Assembly (NCBI RefSeq): GCF_023065955.2
Contig: NW_026622786.1
Coordinates: 51,011,438 to 51,075,437 of the forward strand
Origin: Ursus arctos
Taxonomy: Eukaryota > Chordata > Mammalia > Carnivora > Ursidae
Direction of reading: 5' to 3'
DNA: 64,000 nucleotides
Of this stretch, positions 57,177 through 64,000 are shown piece after piece. The notes below the pieces were generated by a model. That model worked only from the letters and a program-made list of their open reading frames with translations. It was not told where the DNA came from and made no database searches. A program made the position numbers and the translations under genes. How positions within the stretch are numbered: the stretch's first letter is position 1; every line of letters starts with the position of its first letter.

Positions 57177-59850
57177 GGTATTTTGATAGGGATTACACTG
57201 AATGTATAGATTGCTTGAGGTGGCATAGACATTTTGCAATATTTGTTCTTCCAGTGAACACATTTGTTCTTCCATGAGCCTGGAATGTTTTTCCATTTCT
57301 TTGTGTCTTCCTCAATTTCTTTCATCAATGTTCTATAGTTTTCTGATTACAGATCCTTTCCCTCATTGGTTAGGTTTATTCCAAGATATCTTACGGTTTG
57401 GGGTGCAATTGTAAATGGGATACATTCTTTAATTTCTCTTTCTTCTGTCTCATTGTTAGTGTATAGAAATACAATGATTTTGGTGCATTGATTTTATATC
57501 CTGGCACTTTGCTGAATTCCTGTATGAGTTCTAGCAATTTTGGGGTAAATTCTTTTGGGTTTTCCGCATAGAGTATTATGTCATCTGCAAAGAGTGAGAG
57601 TTTGATTTCTTCTTTGACAATTTGGATGCCTTTTATTTCTTTTTGTTGTCTGATTGCTGAGGCTAGGACTTCTAGTACTATATTGAACAACAGTGGTGAA
57701 AGTGGACATCCCTGTCGTGTTCCTGGCCTTAGGGGAAATGCTCTCAGTTCTTCACCATTGAGAATGATATTTGCTGTGGGCTTTTCATATATGGCTTTTA
57801 TGATATTGAGGTATGTTCCCTATGCTGTGAAGAATTTTAATCAAGAAAGGATGCTGTACTTTGTCAAATGCTTTTTCCTCATCTTTTGAGAGGATCATAT
57901 GGTTCTTGTCCTTTCATTTATTAATGTAGTGCATCGCGTTGATTGATTTGAGGATGTTGAACCATCCTTGCAGCCCAGGAATAAATCCCACTTGGTTGTG
58001 GCAGATAATCCTTTCAATGTATTGTTGGATCCTATTGGCTATTATTTTGGTGAGATCCTATTGGCTATTATTTTTGCATCCATATTCATCAGGAATATCG
58101 GTCTGTAATTATCCTTTTGGGTGGAGTCTTTGTCTGGTTTTGGGATCAAGGTAATGCTGGTCTCATAGGATGAGTTTGGAAGTTTTCCTTCCATTTCTAG
58201 TTTTTGAAACAGCTTCAGAAGAATAGGTATTAATTCTTCTTTAAATGTTTGGTAGAATTCCCCTGGAAAGCCATCCAGCCCTGGGTTCTTGTTTGTTAGG
58301 AGATTTTTGATTACTGCTTCAATTTCCTTGCTGGTTACGGATCTGTTTGGGTTTTCTATTTCTTCCTCTTTCCATTTTGGTAGTTGACACATCTCTAGGA
58401 ATGCATCTATTTCTTCCAGATTGCCTAATTTGCCAGGATATAGTTGCTGATAATATGTTCTTATAATTTGTATTTCTTCCGTGTTGGTTGTGATCTCTCC
58501 TCTTTCTTTCCTGGTTTTATTTATTTGGGTCCTTTCTCTTTTCTTTTTGATAACCCTGGCCAGGGGTGTATCAATCTTACTAATTCTTTCAAAGAACCAG
58601 CTTCTAGTTTTGTTGATCTGTTCTACAGTTCTTTGGTGTCTATTTCCTTGATTTCTGCTCTAATCTTTATTATTTGTCTTCTGCTATTGGGTTTAGGCTT
58701 TATTTGCTGTTCTTTCTCCAGCTCCTTTAGGTGTAAGGTTAGGTTGTGTATTTGAGACCTTTCTTGTGTCTTGAGAAGGGCTTGTATTGCTATATACTTT
58801 CCTCTTAGAACTGCCTTTGCTACATCCCAAAGGTTTTGAACAGTTGTGTTTTCATTTTCATTTGTTGCCATGAATTTTTAAAATTCTTCTTTAATTTCCT
58901 GGTTGACCCATTCACCCATTCATTCTTTAGTATGATGCTGTTTAACCTCCATGTATTTGAGTTCTTTCCAAATTTTCTTTTGTGATTGAGTTCCGGTTTC
59001 AAAGTATTGTGGTCTGAAAATATGCAGGGAATGATCCCAGTCTTTTGAGAATGTTCCATGTGCATGCGAGAAGAATGTGTATTCTATTGCTTTAGGATGG
59101 AATGTTCTTTTTTTTTTTAAGATTTTATTTATTTATTTGATATCGAGAGAGAGACAGCCAGCGAGAGAGGGAACACAAGCAGGGGGAGTGGCAGAGGAAG
59201 AAGCAGGCTTCCAGCGGAGAAGCCTGATGTGGGGCTCGATCCCAGGACTCTGGGATCACGCCCTGAGCCAAAGGCAGATGCTTAACGACTGAGCCACCCA
59301 GGCGCCCCTAGGATGGAATGTTCTGAATATATCCATGAAGTCCATCTGATCCAGTGTGTCATTCAAAGCCCTTGTTTCCTTGTTGATCTTCGGCTTAGAT
59401 GATCTGTCCATTCCAGTGAGTGGGATGTTAAAGTCCCCTACTATTGTTGTATTATTTTTGATGTGTTTCTTTAATTTTGTTATTAACTGGTTTATATAAT
59501 TGTCTGCTCCCACGTTAGGGGAATAAATATTTATAACTGTTAGATCTTCTTGTTGGATAGACCCTTTAATTATGATACAGCATCCTTCCTTATCTTTTAT
59601 TATAGTCTTTGGTTTAAAATCTAATTTGTCTGTTATAAGGATTGCTACCCTAGCTTTCTTTTGATGTCCATTAGCATGATAAATAGTTTTCCACCTTTCA
59701 CTTTCAATCTGGAGGTGTCTTTGGGTCTAAAATGAGTCTCTTGCAGATAGCATATCAATCTTGCTTTTTTATCCAATCTGATACCCTGTGTCTTTTGATT
59801 GGGGCCTTTAGCCCACTTACATTCAGAGTAACTATTGAAAGATAAGAATT
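57177..59850 (-). pseudogene. L1 ORF2 remnant (endonuclease and reverse transcriptase)
   Basis: Reading leftward, there is an APE-type endonuclease piece (INQLITKLKKHIKNN, VGDFNIPLTGMD), then a linker. The reverse-transcriptase fingers/palm follow ([33 protein letters not shown]) with the catalytic FADD box near 57580. ORF2p would nick target DNA and copy L1 RNA. Here a SINE interrupts the endonuclease, a 26-bp duplication (58028-58079) shifts the frame in the reverse transcriptase, and the C-terminal cysteine-rich part is deleted. Confidence 0.9.
59109..59308 (-). mobile_element. CAN-SINE inside L1 ORF2 (endonuclease part)
   Basis: Minus-oriented, 'gacagccagcgagagag' subfamily. The perfect 16-bp target duplication taggatggaatgttct lies at 59093-59108 and 59309-59324, which indicates a young insertion. 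Confidence 0.96.
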
Positions 59851-59949
59851 TAGTGCCATCGTATTACCTGTATGGTCACAGTTTCTGTGTATTGTCTCTG
59901 TTCCTTTCTGGTCTATGTTACTTTTGGGCTCTCTTTCCTTAAATGATCC

Positions 59950-61000
59950 CCTTTAATATTTCTTGCAGTGCTGGTTTAGTGATCACAAAGTCTTTTAGTT
60001 TCTGTTTGTTCTGGAAGCTTTTTATCTCTCTTTCTATTTTGAATGACAGCCTTGGTGGATAAAATATTCTTGGCTACATATTTTTCTCATTTAGCACCCT
60101 GAATATATCATGCCAGTCCTTTCTGGTCTGCCAGGTCTCTGTGGATAGGTCCGTTGCCAGTCTAATGTTTCTACCCTTGTAAGTTATGGACCTCTTGTCC
60201 CAAGCTGCTTTCAGGGTTTTCTCTGTCTCTGAGATTTCCAAACTTCACTATTAAATGTCAAGGTGTTGACATTTTTATTGATTCCGAAGGGGTTCACTGT
60301 GCCTCCTGGACTTGAATGCCTGTTTCCTTCCCCAAATTAGGGAAGTTCTCTGATATAATTTGCTCCAGTATACCTTCTGCCCCCCCTTTCCTCTTCTTCT
60401 CAGATCCCAATTATTCTAATATTGTTTCACTTTATGGTATCACTCATCTCTTGAATTCTCCCCTCATGATCCAGTAGTTGTTTATCTCTCATTTTTCAGC
60501 TTCCTTATTCTCCATCATTTTGTCTTCTATATCATTAATTCTCTCTTCTGCCTCATTTATCCTAGCAGTTAGAGTCTCCATTTTTTTTAAGATTTTATTT
60601 ATTTATTTGTCAAAGACAGAGAGAGAAAGAGAGCGGCAGGCAGAGAGAGAAGCAGTCTCCCTGATGAGGTGCTCCCAGCAGGGAGCCTGATGAGGTACTC
60701 AATCCCAGGACCCTGGGATCATGACCTAAGCCGAAGGCAGACACTTAATTCACTGAGCCACCCAGGTGTCCCTAGAGCCTCCGTTTTTGGTTGTATTTAA
60801 TAGGCTTTTTAATTTCGACTTCATTAGATTTTAGTTATTTTGTTTCTCCTGAAAGGGATTCTCTAGTGTCTTCCATGCTTTTATCAAGCCCAGCTAGTAT
60901 CTTTATCATATTTATTCTAAACTCTAGTTCTGACATCTTACTTATATCCATACTGATTAGGTCCCTGGCAATAATGAGCAAAAACCCCATGTATTCTATA
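59950..61000 (-). pseudogene. L1 ORF1 remnant
   Basis: The N-terminal frame contains MSELEFRINMIKILAGLDKS followed by SMEDTRESLSGETK, the start of the coiled-coil segment of an L1 RNA-binding ORF1 protein. A SINE (60586-60772) splits it, and further stops follow. Confidence 0.75.
60586..60772 (-). mobile_element. CAN-SINE inside L1 ORF1
   Basis: Minus-oriented. The target duplication is tagagtctccattttt (60570-60585) against tagagcctccgttttt (60773-60788). Confidence 0.94.
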
Positions 61001-62079
61001 TACAATTTTCCCCCAGTGCTGGAGTTTTGCAGTTCTGTGTGATCAGTAAACTTAGTTTTAGCCAGATGTTCTTCCTGATCTTCTGGCGTAGAGTCTGTTG
61101 CACTAATTCTCAGGTGTCTTTTCCCCAGGCAGAATTCACCACCCTTGCCAGGGGCCACGCTAAGTAATCTGCTCCAGTTTGCTCAATGTGGCTTTTGTTC
61201 CCTGAAAGCTTTCCATACTGCTTTAGAGGATAAGAATGAAAACTGTGGCCTCCCAATCTCCAGCCCTGCAGCTGAAAGCTCCAGGCCCCATTCCTTAGTG
61301 TGTCCTCAGGGAAAAGCATTCAATCAGTCCTGTCTCCCTGGTCTCCATCTGCACTCGTGTTCACCCAGCCTGTGACCAAGCATTTCTATCTGAGGCATGC
61401 GGCCCTGCTATGAGTCTCCAAACCCTTCAGACTCCTGTGGCCCGCCCCCCATGCCGCTCCTCACAGGGAGTAGGGAGGGGAGTCTTGTCACAGTCCTTCC
61501 AGTTACTGGGCCCCTGCTCAGAGACCGGTTGCCCAGCCCAACTGTGCCCAGGTCATGGTTTATGGCAACACTGAGCTGAGAGCGCACTCCTGGGCTCACT
61601 GATTGCACCCGGCTTCCCCGTTCCAATGCTTGGGAACTCCACCACACTCAGGCAATCCCAGTCTTCCTAATACCCTGGGGATCCTGAGACCACACTGTCC
61701 CACCTAGGTTTCTTCTGCACTTTGCCACCTGAGCACCTTTCAGGCAGGGACATCCCTTTCCAGAGCAGACTTCTAAAAATTTTGATTTTGTGCTCCACTG
61801 CTATATCACTTTCCGATAGTCAGCTTTTGGAGGCTCCCTCCCCCTGTGGTTTATCTTCTAACATATCACCTTGGATTCACTTCTCTGCACCTCCTACCTT
61901 GCAGAAAGTGGTCGCTTTTCTACTTGTAGAATTGCAGCAATTCTTTTCTTTGATCTCCAGTTGAGTTCACAGGTGTTCAGAATGATTTGATACCTATCTA
62001 ACTGAATTCCTGGGCCCAGACAAAACTAAGGTTTCCTACTCCTCCGCCATCTTGGAGCCAACCTCCATTGGAGGGTTTT

Positions 62080-63300
62080 AAATAGAGGAATGACAATGAT
62101 TTGACTCTAGGGATTCTGGCCTAAGCAACTAGAAAGATTGGGTGGGGAGGCCATTGAGATGGGGTAAAACTTGAAGAGGAAAATATTTTGCAGAGGAATG
62201 GGAAAAGGAATTAGGAATTTGTTTTGGGACATATTAAGTTTAGAGTGCTTAATATGCCTCCAGACAGAGATGTTCAGTAGGCAGCTGGTCACATCAGGCT
62301 GAAATTCAGAGGAGAGAGAAACAGGTGCGATATAAAATTTTGAGTGTCACCTGCACATAGATGGAATTTAAAGCCACAAATATGAGTGAGATTACAAGAA
62401 AGTAGAAATAAACTAGAGATCGAAATGGGGGGAAGCTCTAGGACTGTGCCCAAAACATTACTATGCAAAGATATCAGGAAAAACAGACCAAGGCAAATTT
62501 TCTACCAACTATCCAAAGAAGATTACCAGGGAATGCATTTATTTATAGTTAGAAAAATAATTAACTGTCTATATCACAAAGCTAAAGAATCTTGATGCTA
62601 ACATAGACCTTAACCTAAGGGATGATGACGTTCAACCTGTTGACATTTTGGCAATGAATACCTTGACCTTTAAAAAAACTAGCTGACTGAGTCATTCATC
62701 AAATTCTAACTTAGGGGTTTAATTTCAGTCAAATGATGAGCAATGATTGAAATATGAACTTCCTGTCTAAAGTAGGTGAATTAGAATAAATGGGCTTACT
62801 TCAACAACAACAACAAAAAGATCTAATTTTAACTCAGGGGTTTTGGGGGGGAACCACACAATTTCACAAATATTTATTCAGTGCCTGTTATCACTTGAAA
62901 GGGTAATTGGGGAAATACAGATAATTTAAATTAGACACTTTTTCTTTAGAAAGATTGCAACAGAAAAATGGACAATGAACTAAGTAAAACATGATAAGAG
63001 ACATAGAGAGGCAAACACACTTCATGGAGGTTCATGCTCAAGAAGGTGATTCTCCATTGGGTGCATCTTAGAAGCTCCATAGAGGACATGGCATTTAAGA
63101 TAGCCCCTAAAATATGGGTAGAATGGGATATTGACGGGTAGAAGATATAGTATGAGCAAAGGCCCTGAGGTGGGAAAGCTCAGGAGTATGTTTCACTGCT
63201 GGGTGGTCATGTCCCCAAACCATTTTTATTGTTATCCATATTTCTTTCATTTTTTTTCCTTCCAAAGTACAAAAGCAGAGATTGCATAAATAATTATTAG
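62080..63300. other. Intergenic DNA: right part of an old dispersed repeat, then unassigned sequence
   Basis: 62080-62400 continues the repeat interrupted by the L1 ('tttgttttgggacatattaag', 'gtgtcacctgcacatag'). In 62400-63300 only weak old-repeat texture is seen ('gcaaaggccctgaggtggg' at 63158), no gene. Confidence 0.55.
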
Positions 63301-63304
63301 CTTG

Positions 63305-63820
63305 AATCCACTAAGAAAATAAGTGTGTATTTGCACACATATGTTCATTGCAGCATTATTCACAGTAGCCAAGAGGTAGAAGCAATCTAAATAGCCATCA
63401 ATGGATGAATGAATAGGGAAATTGTGGCATATACATGTAATGGGGACATTTTGCAGTCTAAAGAGAAGAAAATTCCATCAGATGTTACAACATGGATGAA
63501 CTTTGAGGACATGATGCTAAATGAAATAAACTGGCCACAAAAAGACAGATACTGAATGATTCCACTTCTATGAGGTATCTAAAGTAATTGAACTCATAGA
63601 AACTGAAAGTAGAATGGTAGTGCCAGGGGTAGAGAGGAGATAACAAAGAAGAATTGTTTCATGGATACAGCATTTCAGTTTTGCAAGACAAAAATGTTCG
63701 AGAGACCTCTTTTGCAATAACATGCATATAGTTAACACCACTGCACTCCATTCTTAAAAATGGTTAAGATGGTAAATTTTATGCTATGTGTCTTTTACCA
63801 CAATAAAAAAAAGAAAAAAT
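63305..63820 (+). mobile_element. Old L1 3' end
   Basis: The text 'tgttcattgcagcattattcacagtagcc', 'aatctaaatagccatcaatggatgaatgaat' and 'gtgtcttttaccacaataaaaaaaag' marks an L1M 3' end. Confidence 0.88.
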
Positions 63821-64000
63821 GTGTATGTGCCCATACTCCTTTGATTGTAATTAAACCCAACCCAGATAGTTTAGTCAAACAAAGGAGAATTTATTGGTTC
63901 AGAGAACCTAAGGAAGGGTAAGGATGCCACAGAGCCATAATAAAAACTGCCAACCAGGGACTTTAAAAAAGCTCCTAGGTGTCGCTCTTTGCCTCCTGAC

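Larger units (their letters stand above)
56798..62065 (-). mobile_element. L1 retrotransposon with intact ends, internally deleted, carrying three SINEs
   Basis: The perfect 14-bp target duplication cattggagggtttt lies at 56784-56797 and 62066-62079. In element orientation, the 5' UTR starts near 62065 (GGCTCCAAGATGGCGGAGG), ORF1 lies about 61000-59950, ORF2 from about 59850, and the 3' UTR at 57060-56798. ORF2 endonuclease (VGDFNIPL) and reverse transcriptase (FADDIILY) motifs are visible, but the frames are broken by stops, frameshifts and SINEs. ORF2 stops after IPIKIP at 57177; the remaining ORF2 C-terminus is absent. Total length is about 5.3 kb including SINEs, versus 6-7 kb for a complete L1. 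It is dead. Confidence 0.93.

Noticed and set aside
57391..57690. Reverse transcriptase as a stand-alone or novel element
   Set aside because: The FADD box and neighbouring motifs are standard L1 ORF2, within an L1 with target duplications and broken frames.

Overview
The window is vertebrate nuclear DNA from a carnivoran. It contains about two dozen tRNA-derived CAN-SINE copies (heads like 'cctgggtggctcag', internal CT-rich tract, AATAAA-type tail), carnivoran-type L1 3' ends, and older MIR, L2, MER5, MLT1 and L1M remnants. Many young SINEs carry the 'gacagccagtgagagaggg...cagcggaggagcctgat' signature, which I associate with arctoid caniforms (bear or panda, possibly pinnipeds). The species is inferred, not proven. 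There are no bacterial features: no operons, CRISPR arrays or RNA genes.

The only functional protein-coding gene I recognise is IL23R, the interleukin-23 receptor, on the minus strand. Exon 1 (5' UTR) is near 43.5 kb. The start codon is at 42181 (exon 2), and exons 3 to 7 run leftward to 9640. Every boundary has AG/GT signals, the phases match, and the six coding exons give 955 nt (318 codons plus one base) without a stop. This covers the signal peptide, the N-terminal Ig-like domain and the two cytokine-receptor domains through the WQPWS motif. Exons 8 onward (stalk, transmembrane segment, JAK2/STAT3-binding tail) are not found and should lie to the left of position 1.

Layout, left to right: 1-9639 is intron 7 (MLT1-type LTR, MIR, L1M, and a SINE split by an L1 fragment). 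9640-9796 is exon 7. 9797-15899 is intron 6 (first RPL36A pseudogene and a CpG-retaining, repeat-free element with a GTCACGTGAC palindrome). 15900-16045 is exon 6, and 16046-20572 intron 5. 20573-20733 is exon 5, and 20734-33951 intron 4 (second RPL36A pseudogene). 33952-34075 is exon 4, 34076-39159 intron 3, and 39160-39456 exon 3. 39457-42111 is intron 2, 42112-42214 exon 2, 42215-43505 intron 1, and about 43506-43566 exon 1. A perfect ROR-element match lies just upstream, fitting IL23R's known control by RORgamma-t in Th17-type cells. From 43.6 to 64 kb is 5' intergenic DNA rich in L1, including an old L1 (51.2-54.9 kb) and a younger, 5'-complete but internally deleted L1 (56.8-62.1 kb) with a perfect 14-bp target-site duplication.

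Points worth a second look: the CpG-retaining intron 6 element; the ROR element; a 5' UTR upstream ORF whose stop overlaps the IL23R start as ATGA; the exon 6 acceptor whose pyrimidine tract is a TTTA microsatellite; a probable extra N-glycosylation site in fast-changing exon 6; and two RPL36A pseudogenes sharing the same in-frame nonsense codon. I found no unknown multi-gene system; this is an ordinary mammalian immune-receptor locus.
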